From an uncultured Acetobacteraceae bacterium (GTDB taxonomy: Bacteria; Pseudomonadota; Alphaproteobacteria; Acetobacterales; Acetobacteraceae), in assembly GCA_937873225.1 (NCBI GenBank), contig CALMVN010000254.1, forward strand, positions 1-34,453: a stretch of DNA of 34,453 nt. The letters are read 5' to 3'. Every line of letters begins with the position of its first letter. The stretch's first letter is position 1. The translations under genes were made by a program, and so were the position numbers. A model generated the notes under the pieces. It made no database searches. It was not told where the DNA came from and saw nothing but the letters and a program-made list of their open reading frames with translations. Positions 1 to 7,605 of the stretch are shown piece by piece.

Positions 1-47
1 GCAGCGGCCAGCTCTGGAACCACGGCGGCATCATTTCCATCGCCTGA
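1..47 (+). CDS. C-terminal end of an upstream phage gene (partial)
   Basis: An open frame enters from the left edge and ends at TGA 45-47, giving a visible C-terminus of 14 residues that ends GGIISIA. The next gene begins 15 bases later with its own ribosome binding site. The fragment is too short to identify; by position in a myophage cluster it should be a head or head-tail joining protein. Confidence 0.45.
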   Translation, partial: SGQLWNHGGIISIA

Positions 48-62
48 TCGGAAGGCACGCCG

Positions 63-704
63 TTGCTGCAAACCATCATCAACCAGAAGATCGCATACGG
101 GCTTGCACGTGCCGCGTCCATCGTCGGCGTGTCGGAGGCGCTTTATCGACCCACCTCCGCCATGCTGCCGGTGTCCGGCACGCCCTTCAGCACCATCCAG
201 TGCGCCTATGACGTCACCCCCGACTTCAGGCTCATCTCCACCGCGCAGCCCAACCACGCCTACGTGACGCTGCTGGCTGATCCGACGCTTGTGCAGCAGG
301 GCGACTATCTGGTCGGCGACGACACCCATTTCGTGGCGCGCACGGAGCCGCTGCGGCCGGCCCTGTGCGTGCTGTGCGACCAGGTGCTGGACGTGCTGAA
401 TACGGACGTGACGACAAGTGCCGGCACGAACACCTATGGGGGACGCACCAGCAGCACAGACACGGTGATCGCCCAGGGCTGGCCGGTGAGCATGTCGGCC
501 AGGACGCGCGGCGAGCAGGACATGACGAAGCTGCCGAGCGACGTCAAGTCGGCGTACTACGACGTCCTGGCTCCTCCGATCCCGGGGATCACCCTGGTGT
601 TCGGGATGCGCCTGCAGGACAGCACCGGACAGGACTACGAGATCGTCAGTGCGGAGCTGTCGCCGTTCGGATGGCGCCTCCTCGCGGGCCTCGCCACGAC
701 CTGA
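63..704 (+). CDS. Phage head-tail connector-like protein, hypothetical
   Basis: A 213-residue protein I do not recognise by family. It has no signal peptide, membrane segment or cysteine cluster, and is rich in beta-type sequence (for example AYVTLLADPTLVQQGDYLVG). The segment around residues 75-95 speaks of a value followed by a validity check (QGDYLVGDDTHFVA), a pattern seen in minor head or neck proteins of phages that bind a ring. The start is TTG 63, preceded by GGAAGG at 50-55 with 7-base spacing, which makes it credible despite the rare codon. It lies just upstream of the tail-terminator-like gene, the place where neck or connector proteins are usually encoded. The function is inferred from position only. 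Confidence 0.6.
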   Translation: MLQTIINQKIAYGLARAASIVGVSEALYRPTSAMLPVSGTPFSTIQCAYDVTPDFRLISTAQPNHAYVTLLADPTLVQQGDYLVGDDTHFVARTEPLRPALCVLCDQVLDVLNTDVTTSAGTNTYGGRTSSTDTVIAQGWPVSMSARTRGEQDMTKLPSDVKSAYYDVLAPPIPGITLVFGMRLQDSTGQDYEIVSAELSPFGWRLLAGLATT

Positions 705-752
705 CGCGTCGGCTGATCCACGTGATGCCTCAAGCCGGAGACGGATGACAGG

Positions 753-2660
753 ATGGCGGACATCTCGGATGTGGAGGCCGCGTTGTGCAGCCTGGTCGAG
801 CAGGCGATCTATCCCAACGGGACGACGCAGCCGAGCCTCAGCAACGCCATGGTGAAGATCTACCGCGGCTGGCCCACCAACCGCGCGCTCAACGCCGACC
901 TCGCCGCCGGCACGCAGACGGTGACGGTGTTCAGCAAGGAGAACAGCACGAAGGACACGTCGCGCTACCGGCGTGTCTGGAGAACGGTCTCTGAGACGAG
1001 CCCGACCCTCACCGTGACGTGCGTCGGTGACACGGCGTCCTTCGGCGGCGCCGGCGGTGCCGGGCAGACTGCGGGGCTGACGGTCGGCGGCGTCGCCTAT
1101 TCCTGGCCGGTGTCGGCCACGGACACGCCGGACAGCGTGGCTGCCGGGTTCGCCGGCGTCATCCCGGGTGCCACGTCGGCCGGCAGCGCGGTGACCGTGG
1201 GCGGCGCGCAGGTTTCCGGCCGGGTGGTCGGCAGCGGAACGGCGATCATGGAAACCCGGCGCCAGGAGCAGGGGATCATGATCGCGGTGTGGTGTCCGAC
1301 GCCGGCGGGACGCGACCTGCTGGCGAGCAGCGTGGACAACAGCCTGTCGAACGTCGACTGGTTCGCGTTGCCGGACGGCACGGTGGCGCGCCTGCGCTAC
1401 CACGACACGTTCGAGACGGACGCGTCCGAGAACGCGAACCTGTACCGGCGCAACCTCGACTACGTGGTCGAGTATCCGACGACCATGGTGATGACAGGCT
1501 CGCAGATGCTGTTCGGGGTCGGGACCCTGAGCGGCACCGGGCCGGAAGTCGGGTTCGGCTGCGTGGTGCCGTCCGCGCCGCTGGTGATCCCACCGCTCGG
1601 CGCGGTGCGGTTCGATGCGTGGTACGATCCGGCGAACAGCATCGACCAGCAATGTGCGGCCGCGCTGTCGCTGCCGGCGTTCCAGAACCGCCTGCCGTCG
1701 AACGCCGTGGTGACCGATGGCGTGGCGTCCTGGCCGCGAGCGACGCAGGCGACCATCGATGCGGAAATCGTGGCGGCGTTGCAGGCAGGCCTGTCGTTCT
1801 GGGCGTTCGACAGCTTCCAGCCGAGCGACACGCTCAGCCTGGCGTTGCAGTTCTACCTGAGCAGCAGCCTGAGAGGCCGTCTGCGCTTCTGCATGCTCGG
1901 GCAGACGTCCAACTGGGGCAGCGGAGGGCAGGACCAGCCGTCGCTGCTGCGCGACATCAGCATGATGACGCAGCCCGGCTACATGACGGTGCTCGGCAAC
2001 AGGCCTCTCTACCTGGTGCTGGACTCGTCTGCCGCGCAGACCGCGGGGCTGCCGACGGGCGGAGTCGCTGCCGCGATCAGCCTCGTCAGGCAGCAGGTCC
2101 AGGCGGCGGGAGGCGGCAATCCCTATGTCGTGTGGCTGTCCGGCGCCGCGCTTGCCGACTACTCCAACATCGCGGCTGCGCAGGCGGCGGGGGCGGATGC
2201 CAGCGGCGCCTATGCGGTGCCGCGGCTGGATGGCGCGGAGCAGCCTTACGCGTCGCTGACGCAGGCTGCCCGTGCGGACTGGGCGGCGCGCGGCAGCTCC
2301 GGGTTTCCCATGATCCCGACCGCGATGAGCGGCTGGGACCAGCGGCCGCTGATCGAGGCCCCGCAGCCGTTCTACCCGATCCAGGCAGGCCTCACCGCAG
2401 GCAGCTACTACGACGCGCCGAGCGATGCCCAGCTCGGCGCGCATGTCGTGGAGATGGTGGAGTATCTCGTTTCGCAGGCGTCCAGCTGCCCGGCGCAGGT
2501 CGGCTTGATCTATGCGTGGAACGAGCTCGCCGAAGGTGGCTGGCTGATGCCGACCCTTTCGGCCGCCGGGCCCGACCTGGGACGGGTGGCCGCGGTCGGT
2601 GCGGCACTGGCGACGGCGGTGCGGCAGTCGACGATCCCTCAACTCGATCTCGTCAACTAG
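753..2660 (+). CDS. Tail-terminator-like protein fused to a GH99/WbsX-like glycosidase domain
   Basis: A 635-residue, two-part protein. Residues 1-245 look like a phage tail completion/terminator protein: a start typical of that group (DVEAALCSLVEQAIYPNG), a beta-rich insertion near residues 85-155, and a closing segment with LRYHDTFETDASENANLYRR. Residues about 280-610 resemble GH99-like/WbsX (alpha-mannosidase-type TIM-barrel) domains: FDAWYDP at 287-293, a strand LSFWAFDSF from 347, MIPTAMSGWDQRP at 520-532, and YAWNELAEGGWLMPT at 587-601, matching the family WNEWxEGxxLEP signature with its acidic residues E591 and E594 kept. Known members cleave or are linked to bacterial surface polysaccharides; I infer a role in attacking host surface glycan from within the tail. 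The terminator part alone would be about 250 residues, so the remaining 390 are an addition. ATG 753 is 48 bases past the previous stop. Confidence 0.75.
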   Translation: MADISDVEAALCSLVEQAIYPNGTTQPSLSNAMVKIYRGWPTNRALNADLAAGTQTVTVFSKENSTKDTSRYRRVWRTVSETSPTLTVTCVGDTASFGGAGGAGQTAGLTVGGVAYSWPVSATDTPDSVAAGFAGVIPGATSAGSAVTVGGAQVSGRVVGSGTAIMETRRQEQGIMIAVWCPTPAGRDLLASSVDNSLSNVDWFALPDGTVARLRYHDTFETDASENANLYRRNLDYVVEYPTTMVMTGSQMLFGVGTLSGTGPEVGFGCVVPSAPLVIPPLGAVRFDAWYDPANSIDQQCAAALSLPAFQNRLPSNAVVTDGVASWPRATQATIDAEIVAALQAGLSFWAFDSFQPSDTLSLALQFYLSSSLRGRLRFCMLGQTSNWGSGGQDQPSLLRDISMMTQPGYMTVLGNRPLYLVLDSSAAQTAGLPTGGVAAAISLVRQQVQAAGGGNPYVVWLSGAALADYSNIAAAQAAGADASGAYAVPRLDGAEQPYASLTQAARADWAARGSSGFPMIPTAMSGWDQRPLIEAPQPFYPIQAGLTAGSYYDAPSDAQLGAHVVEMVEYLVSQASSCPAQVGLIYAWNELAEGGWLMPTLSAAGPDLGRVAAVGAALATAVRQSTIPQLDLVN

Positions 2661-2671
2661 ATAGGATTCGA

Positions 2672-2854
2672 ATGAACAGGCCCACACCCACCGCCCTGAT
2701 CGTGCTCCACGCGTTCGGTCGCTACAGCCGCGGCGACGTCATCACGGATCCTGCCGCCATCCAGGCGATCCTGGCCGGCGGCAACAGCAACCTCGTGCTG
2801 GTTCCGGTGCTGCCGAGCACGGGAACCACGACCGCCTCGAACGGGGAGCACTGA
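2672..2854 (+). CDS. Small phage protein between terminator and sheath (60 aa)
   Basis: A 60-residue protein starting at ATG 2672, 11 bases after the terminator fusion stops, and ending 3 bases before the sheath start. The core reads ALIVLHAFGRYSRGDVITD, followed by PAAIQAILAGG and LVLVPVLP. Short proteins with the same layout (a hydrophobic strand, xRGDxITDPxxIxxIL) sit directly upstream of the sheath gene in many Mu-like phages, in the place of Mu gp38; their role is not known. The frame is also open far upstream inside the preceding gene, but that part is a shadow. The tight spacing and the neighbour order support it as a real gene. Confidence 0.7.
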   Translation: MNRPTPTALIVLHAFGRYSRGDVITDPAAIQAILAGGNSNLVLVPVLPSTGTTTASNGEH

Positions 2855-2857
2855 GAC

Positions 2858-4432
2858 ATGGTGCAGATCACCCAGTCGGGCGCCCTCAACACGGCTGCCC
2901 TGGTCGTGCCGGACCTGTACGTCCAGATCGCCTCGCCGCAGACGCTGTCCCTCAACGGGGTGGCCACCGACAGGATCGGCGTCGTCGGGACGGCGTCCTG
3001 GGGTCCGGTCAACCAGCCGGTCGTGATGGGAAGCGTCGCCGACTACAACGCGGCGTTCGGACCCGTGCTGCCGCGGCAGTATGACCTGGGAACGCCGATC
3101 GCCTGTGCGCAGCAGCAGGGTGCAACGTCGTTCGTGGGCGTGCGGGTGACCGACGGCACCGACGTTTCGGCGACCTACGCGCTGCTCTACAGCAACAACA
3201 GCTATCCCATGCTTCTGACTGCCGTCTGCTCGGGCAGCCTCGGCAACCAGATCAGCGTGAACCTGGGCGCCGGATCCCGTGCCGGAAGCTGGCGGTTGAC
3301 GTTGCAGATGCCGGGCCAGCTTCCGGAGGTCTTCGACAACCTCGATCCGAGCGCCGGCAACCCCGCGTTCTGGGCCAGCGTGATCAGTGCGGTCAACAAC
3401 GGGACCAGCGCGACGCGTGGACCGTCTGCGCTCTGCGTCGCCACGGCCGGCAACGGACCGACGACTGCGCCCGCTTCCATCAGCAGCCAGACCCTGCTCA
3501 GCGGCACGGATGGCAGCAGCGGGATCACGGCGGCGTCGCTGGTCGGCAATGACGGGTTGAGCCGGACCGGGATGTATGCGCTGCGCGGGCGCGGATGCGC
3601 CATCGGCATGCTGGCGGATTGCAGCGACTCCACCCAGTGGACGGTGCAGAGCAGCTTCGGTCTGTCGGAAGGGATCTACATGATCCTCGTCGGCCCCAGC
3701 GGCGATACCATCGCAACCGCGGTGCAGGTCAAGGAACAGGCCGGCCTGGACAGCTACGCCGCCAAGCTGATGTTCGGGGACTGGCTGTTCTGGTACGACC
3801 AGGCGAACTCCCAGACGCGCATCGTCAGCCCGCAGGGCTTCGTGGCCGGCTGCCTGGCGAACCTGTCCCCCGAGCAGTCCAGCCTCAACAAGCAGCTTTC
3901 GGGCATCGCCGGCAGCCAGAAGAGCGGGCTGGCGTCGAGCGGACAGGCGCTGACGTACTCGTCGGCCGAGCTGCAGACCCTGTTCTCGGCCGGCATCGAC
4001 GTGATCTGCAACCCGGCGCCCGGCGGATCGTACTGGGCGGTCCGGTGCGGGCACAACAGCTCGAGCAACGCGGTGATCGCCGGCGACAGCTACACCCGGA
4101 TGACGAACTTCATCGCCGAGACGCTGGCCGCCGGCATGGGCGGCTATGTCGGCAGCGTCATCAACTCGACGCTGCTGTCCAACATACGGGCCACGCTGCT
4201 CGGCTACCTGTCCAGCCTGGTGCAGCAGGGTGTCCTCGGCAGCCTCACCGGGGCGATGCCCTACGCGGTCGTCTGCGACGGCTCGAACAACCCGCAGACG
4301 CGGACCGCCCTCGGCTACGTGCAGGCGGATGTCCAGGTGCAGTACCAGGGTATCAACGAGAAGTTCATCGTCAACCTGCAGGGCGGCCAGAGCGTGACGG
4401 TGTCCACGGCGAACGGCAGCTCTCCGACCTGA
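2858..4432 (+). CDS. Contractile tail sheath protein
   Basis: A 524-residue protein of the phage sheath family (Mu gp39/L-like). Sheath subunits wrap the tail tube and contract to drive it through the host envelope. The N-terminus VVPDLYVQI followed by DRIGVVGTASWGPVNQPV is the usual opening of this family, and the C-terminal part contains the conserved end VQADVQVQYQGINEKFIVNL, which forms the domain contacting the tube. The length fits the family (about 450-550). The start ATG 2858 follows GGGGAG at 2843-2848. It is followed by the tube gene after 47 bases, the standard order. Confidence 0.93.
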   Translation: MVQITQSGALNTAALVVPDLYVQIASPQTLSLNGVATDRIGVVGTASWGPVNQPVVMGSVADYNAAFGPVLPRQYDLGTPIACAQQQGATSFVGVRVTDGTDVSATYALLYSNNSYPMLLTAVCSGSLGNQISVNLGAGSRAGSWRLTLQMPGQLPEVFDNLDPSAGNPAFWASVISAVNNGTSATRGPSALCVATAGNGPTTAPASISSQTLLSGTDGSSGITAASLVGNDGLSRTGMYALRGRGCAIGMLADCSDSTQWTVQSSFGLSEGIYMILVGPSGDTIATAVQVKEQAGLDSYAAKLMFGDWLFWYDQANSQTRIVSPQGFVAGCLANLSPEQSSLNKQLSGIAGSQKSGLASSGQALTYSSAELQTLFSAGIDVICNPAPGGSYWAVRCGHNSSSNAVIAGDSYTRMTNFIAETLAAGMGGYVGSVINSTLLSNIRATLLGYLSSLVQQGVLGSLTGAMPYAVVCDGSNNPQTRTALGYVQADVQVQYQGINEKFIVNLQGGQSVTVSTANGSSPT

Positions 4433-4466
4433 TCCTCGATTGAAGACACGCGTGCCACTGCACAGC

Positions 4467-4473
4467 AAGGAGG
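4467..4473 (+). promoter_or_regulatory. Ribosome binding site deciding a TTG start (tail tube gene)
   Basis: AAGGAGG lies 6 bases before TTG 4480. It is a near-perfect complement of the 16S rRNA tail and fixes the start of the tube protein at this rare start codon; no ATG or GTG in frame fits the protein N-terminus. Confidence 0.8.
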
Positions 4474-4479
4474 CCTCGA

Positions 4480-4905
4480 TTGGGTAATCCCTACAGTATC
4501 GGTCGTGACTGCCAGGTCGTTCTTCTTTGGAACGGCACCCGGCTCGACCTGCGCGACGTGACCGGGTTCCAGGCCCAGCAGGAGGTCCGCCACCAGCGCT
4601 CCGACCCGCTGAACAGCGTGCCGATCGAGTTCAACACGCCGGCGGGGTGGCGCGGGCAGTTCCAGGTCGACCGCGGATCGTCTGCGCTCGACGACCTGGT
4701 CGCCGCGATCGAGGCCGCGTTCTGGAACTCGGGCGTGATCGGCTCGGGGACGATCTACCAGTACGTGTCCGAAGCGGACGGCTCGACCAGCACGTACGAG
4801 TTCGTGGGCGTGTCGCTGACCTTGACCAGCGCCGGCCACTACCAGGCCGAGAACATCGTCAAGCAGGTGATCAGCTTCTACGCCAGCCAGAGGAACCGTC
4901 TCTGA
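4480..4905 (+). CDS. Phage tail tube protein
   Basis: A 141-residue protein placed directly after the sheath. It begins MGNPYSIGRDCQVVLLWNG and has the length and beta-sandwich character of Mu-type tail tube subunits, with a conserved-looking strand pair DLRDVTGFQAQQEVRH and TYEFVGVSLTLTSAGHY. Tube proteins stack as hexameric rings inside the sheath. The start is TTG, supported by a strong AAGGAGG. The stop TGA 4903-4905 overlaps the first base of the next start ATG 4905, which implies translational coupling to the chaperone gene. Confidence 0.88.
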   Translation: MGNPYSIGRDCQVVLLWNGTRLDLRDVTGFQAQQEVRHQRSDPLNSVPIEFNTPAGWRGQFQVDRGSSALDDLVAAIEAAFWNSGVIGSGTIYQYVSEADGSTSTYEFVGVSLTLTSAGHYQAENIVKQVISFYASQRNRL

Positions 4906-5228
4906 TGCCGGTGCCGGCGGAGATCGACAGCGGCGACGGGAGACGCTTCGCGCTGCGTGAAGCCAATCCCGGCGACATGCTCGACCTCATCGAGGCGGCC
5001 GGTGCGGCGGCGGGCTCGGCCGCGTGGATGCGCTACGCGCTGATGATCTGCTCCGTCACCGCGATCGACGGCAAGCCGGTCATGATGCCGGTGACCAAGG
5101 AGGGCGTCCGGGAACTCGGGCGCCGCATCGGCAATGTCGGGATGGAGGCGCTTGCCCGCGTCCATTATCCGGAAGAGCCGGAGATGGCGGCGCACGGTGA
5201 TCGGGAACTCGATACCGCAAAAAACTGA
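4905..5228 (+). CDS. Tail assembly chaperone, short form
   Basis: A 107-residue acidic protein (FALREANPGDMLDLIEAAG near the N-terminus) in the slot between tube and tape measure, where contractile and siphophage tails encode the assembly chaperone that coats the tape measure during tail building. It resembles the gp41-like chaperones of Mu-type phages (the ALREPxxGDMLDLxE kind of opening). The reading ends D-T-A-K-N-stop at TGA 5226-5228, immediately after a slippery run, and the -1 frame continues for 57 more codons, as expected for the G/GT pair arrangement in lambda and its counterparts in other phages. This entry is the unshifted product. ATG 4905 overlaps the tube stop. Confidence 0.82.
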   Translation: MPVPAEIDSGDGRRFALREANPGDMLDLIEAAGAAAGSAAWMRYALMICSVTAIDGKPVMMPVTKEGVRELGRRIGNVGMEALARVHYPEEPEMAAHGDRELDTAKN

Positions 5229-5398
5229 GCCGGCACTTCTTGCTTCGCCAGATCCTGTTCCTGGTGAAGGGAGGGGTGCCGTGGTCGGAAGTCATGAACA
5301 TGTCGGAAACGCGACGCCTTGCCTGTTGCGTCGCCCTGGGTGAGCTCGACGGGCAGGTGTTCGACTGGGGCTCCTTCAGCTGGTCGGTGGCCGGCTGA
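4905..5398 (+). CDS. Tail assembly chaperone, -1 frameshift long form
   Basis: If ribosomes slip back one base at A-AAA-AAC (5219-5225), the 107-residue chaperone is extended by 57 residues in the -1 frame, reading from CTG 5225 to TGA 5396-5398, for 164 residues in total. The added part is protein-like and typical of these extensions: LSRHFLLRQILFLVKGGVPW, then WSEVMNMSETRRLACCVALG and ELDGQVFDWGSFSWSV. That segment has no ribosome binding site or suitable start of its own, so it is most simply explained as an extension. In lambda (G-GT), P2 (E-E') and Mu the long form is made in a small fraction and binds the tape measure. The sequence features are directly seen; the shift itself is inferred. 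Confidence 0.72.
5219..5225 (+). other. Programmed -1 ribosomal frameshift slippery heptamer A AAA AAC
   Basis: Six adenines (5219-5224) and a C form the X XXY YYZ pattern A AAA AAC in the zero frame, with the zero-frame stop TGA directly after it. The -1 frame from 5225 is open to 5398 and encodes a chaperone-type tail. A run of six A is conspicuous in this high-GC neighbourhood. I could not identify a clear downstream stimulatory hairpin by eye. Confidence 0.72.
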
Positions 5399-5419
5399 AG
5401 CAGGACGCGCCGATCCGGC

Positions 5420-5428
5420 GGAGGGAGG
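5420..5428 (+). promoter_or_regulatory. Ribosome binding site deciding a TTG start (tape-measure-slot gene)
   Basis: GGAGGGAGG lies 5 bases before TTG 5434, the third TTG start in this tail cluster. It is the best evidence that the atypical 426-residue protein is truly translated from here. Confidence 0.7.
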
Positions 5429-5433
5429 CGAGC

Positions 5434-6714
5434 TTGATCCTGTCGCATCGCATCGCCCTGGCGCTGCTGGACCGGAAGAACCGGGATCTCCCGGCCCGCC
5501 GGCCCGCAGACGTGCAGTTCGAGGTTCCGGGCGGCAAGGTCAGCCGGAGGCTGGAGCGGTTCGTCGTTCTGGCTGCCCGGCTGGCCCGTCTGGGGTCCCG
5601 TGATCTTCCGCTTCCGGGCCCGCTTCACCGGCTCGCTCTGCCGGTGCCGCGGGTGGCGGACGAGGCGGGTGCATGGGTGGTAATCGGTCCGGCAGGGGCA
5701 GGCGGTCTCAAGGAACCGGCAACCGCCTGGTTGCGGTCGAACCGGAAGGTGACGGCATCCACGCCTGCACCGTCGAGGGCGGTCTCCGTTGCAGCTCTCG
5801 TGGCACGCGTTCGTGGCGCGCAGCCGGCTGCCGTGGTTGCGGGTCGGCAGACGCGCCGGCCGCGCGAGGCGCCGTTGGGCGTTCGGGCGGCGGCGCTGCA
5901 GACACGGGAAACAGGCCTGGCGGCGTCGCAACCGCGATCGGCACTGGCAGCGGTCCAGGCCGCCGCCGTTGCACGGGGTGGCGGCGGCGTTGTCTTGATC
6001 AAGCAGGGTCCGGGGCCGAAGGCGTTGTCCGCCGCCCTGCCGCCGCACTTGGCCGGCAGGGTGAGCGGGAACGGGGGAGCGGTTCCAGCCGAAACCTCGC
6101 GGTCGGCTCCGGCCCATCGCCTGGTGTCGGCAGGCGGGCTCGGTTCCGGCCGTGCGGCGGTGCTGGAGATCATGCACAGGGCGCAGGCGAAGGCGGCTCA
6201 CCCTGCCATGCCGGCCGGCTCTGCCCTGCCATCTGCGACGGGTTCCGCCCTGACGGATGCGGCGGCCCTGCCGGGTGCGACCAGCGTCCCGCCGCTGGAG
6301 GTGCCGGCGTCCGGATCCACACGCGGCGCACGACAGCGTCCTGCCGTCCTGCAGGGCAGCGTCGTGTCGCTCCCGCGGACGGAGTCGAGACAGGACATCC
6401 TGCGGCGCCAGGTCGTGCCGCCGACGGGCCTGCCAGGCCGGCTCGCCGCCTCATCGGCGGAGAGGACCATGTGTGGCGGGCTGGGCAGTCAACAGGCGGC
6501 TTCCTCCCCTGCCGTCGCGGAAGGCGGGTTCGGAGCGGACTCGGGAAGGACGATGATGGTGAGCCTGACGGGCGACGTGATGATGGATGGACGGAGGCTG
6601 GGACAGGTTGCCGCATCGTCGCAGGCGAGCCGTGCCTCCCTGCCGGCGCATGGGCCGTCGCGGGTGAACCTGCGGGCGGTGCCGATCCACTCCGGCATGC
6701 AGATCCCGCAGTGA
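5434..6714 (+). CDS. Atypical Pro/Ala/Gly/Arg-rich protein in the tape-measure position
   Basis: A 426-residue protein between the chaperone and the gpU-like gene, where a tape measure protein is expected. Tape measures are normally long, helical and carry hydrophobic segments; this one is short, low in complexity and probably disordered over residues 90-370. Two ends look more ordered: residues 1-70 (FVVLAARLARLG) and the C-terminal 55 (MVSLTGDVMMDGRRLG, then ARASLPAHGPSRVNLRAVPI in style), the latter resembling the C-terminal tag seen on proteins in this slot of related clusters. At about 0.15 nm per residue, a 426-residue ruler would give a tail no longer than roughly 65 nm. TTG start with strong GGAGGGAGG. 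The stop overlaps the following GTG start. Alternative: a degenerate remnant of a longer tape measure, or an unrelated structural protein. Confidence 0.6.
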   Translation: MILSHRIALALLDRKNRDLPARRPADVQFEVPGGKVSRRLERFVVLAARLARLGSRDLPLPGPLHRLALPVPRVADEAGAWVVIGPAGAGGLKEPATAWLRSNRKVTASTPAPSRAVSVAALVARVRGAQPAAVVAGRQTRRPREAPLGVRAAALQTRETGLAASQPRSALAAVQAAAVARGGGGVVLIKQGPGPKALSAALPPHLAGRVSGNGGAVPAETSRSAPAHRLVSAGGLGSGRAAVLEIMHRAQAKAAHPAMPAGSALPSATGSALTDAAALPGATSVPPLEVPASGSTRGARQRPAVLQGSVVSLPRTESRQDILRRQVVPPTGLPGRLAASSAERTMCGGLGSQQAASSPAVAEGGFGADSGRTMMVSLTGDVMMDGRRLGQVAASSQASRASLPAHGPSRVNLRAVPIHSGMQIPQ

Positions 6715-7598
6715 GCGGCTACCTCGGGCTCCTGGGTGCCGGTGCGTCGCTGCTTGTACGTCCGGCGCCGCTCATCATCGGCGACCTCGTCCTGGACGGG
6801 CACGAGGTTCCGGGTCGTATCAGCATCGGCGGCAAGCAGGCGGTCACGATCCACAAGACGCCCGGTGGCGGGCGGATCATCGACGCGATGGGAGCGGACC
6901 CGGGAACGATCGCGTGGCGCGGCATGTTCGTCGGACCGAGCGCTGCGCAACGCGCGCGCGTGCTGGATTTCATGCGGCAGCAGGGCAGCCCGTATGGTCT
7001 CAGCTTCGGCGACTACATGTTCAACGTCGTCATCATACAGTTCGAATACGATTACCAGGATCAGGGGGCCGTGATCTCCTACAGGATCCGGACGGAGATC
7101 GTACCGGATCCGGGTGCCGTGACGGGAAGCGGAACGGGCCTTGATCTCGCCATGCAGGGCGACCTTTCGACCGCGCAGGTGGTCCTGGAGACCGGTGCCT
7201 CGGTTGTCTCCACCTACGCGTCGCTTGCCGGTGGCAGCGGCGCCGCGTCGGGTGCAGCCTCGGCTGCCACCATGGGATCGGTGGCAACCAGCCTTGCGGC
7301 GACCGCCGGGATCGCTGCGAGCACGGCGGCCGGAAGCCCGTCCGGTTATGCGCAGATCCAGGGCGGTCTGACGGCCGCGGCGGCGACGGTTTCGACTGCC
7401 ATCGATGCAGCTTCGGCAGGAAGCCTTGCGGCTCCGGCTGCCGGATTGTCCTTCGCCTCCGCATCCGCCTTGGCTGCAGCGACAGCGCAGGCTGCTGCAC
7501 TGGCTGCCCTGGTGCGCAGCGGTGGATACATCAACAGGACGAACTCCAACGTGGCCTCGACCACGGCACAGCTATCTGCACCCCTCGTTCATTCCTGA
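6711..7598 (+). CDS. Tail/baseplate protein, gpU-like N-terminal domain
   Basis: A 295-residue protein starting at GTG 6711, which overlaps the preceding TGA (GTGA). Residues about 15-130 are well ordered: a strand opening with PLIIGDLVLDGHEVPGRISI, then GGGRIIDAMGADPGTIAWRG, and a strand FNVVIIQFEYDYQDQGAVIS. This layout (rotate, wrap a ring, GADPxxIxWxGxF) is that of the P2 gpU-like tail-tip ring proteins and Mu gp43-type baseplate proteins. Residues 140-290 are Ala/Ser/Thr/Gly-rich and helical, without recognised domain. It likely forms a ring between tube and hub. The frame stays open far upstream as a shadow of the previous gene; that part is not counted. Confidence 0.7.
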   Translation: MSGYLGLLGAGASLLVRPAPLIIGDLVLDGHEVPGRISIGGKQAVTIHKTPGGGRIIDAMGADPGTIAWRGMFVGPSAAQRARVLDFMRQQGSPYGLSFGDYMFNVVIIQFEYDYQDQGAVISYRIRTEIVPDPGAVTGSGTGLDLAMQGDLSTAQVVLETGASVVSTYASLAGGSGAASGAASAATMGSVATSLAATAGIAASTAAGSPSGYAQIQGGLTAAAATVSTAIDAASAGSLAAPAAGLSFASASALAAATAQAAALAALVRSGGYINRTNSNVASTTAQLSAPLVHS

Positions 7599-7605
7599 GG
7601 TGATG

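Noticed and set aside
2657-4468. 603-codon open frame antisense to the sheath gene
   Set aside because: Arg/His/Val/Ala-rich, repetitive composition typical of antisense frames in high-GC genes; the + strand sheath is clearly real.
5673-6710. Extension of the gpU-like frame upstream through the tape-measure-slot gene
   Set aside because: Gly/Arg-rich and not protein-like; GTG 6711 with GTGA overlap is the natural start. I also weighed whether this frame rather than 5434-6714 was the real one, but the latter has the strong ribosome binding site and the coherent C-terminus.
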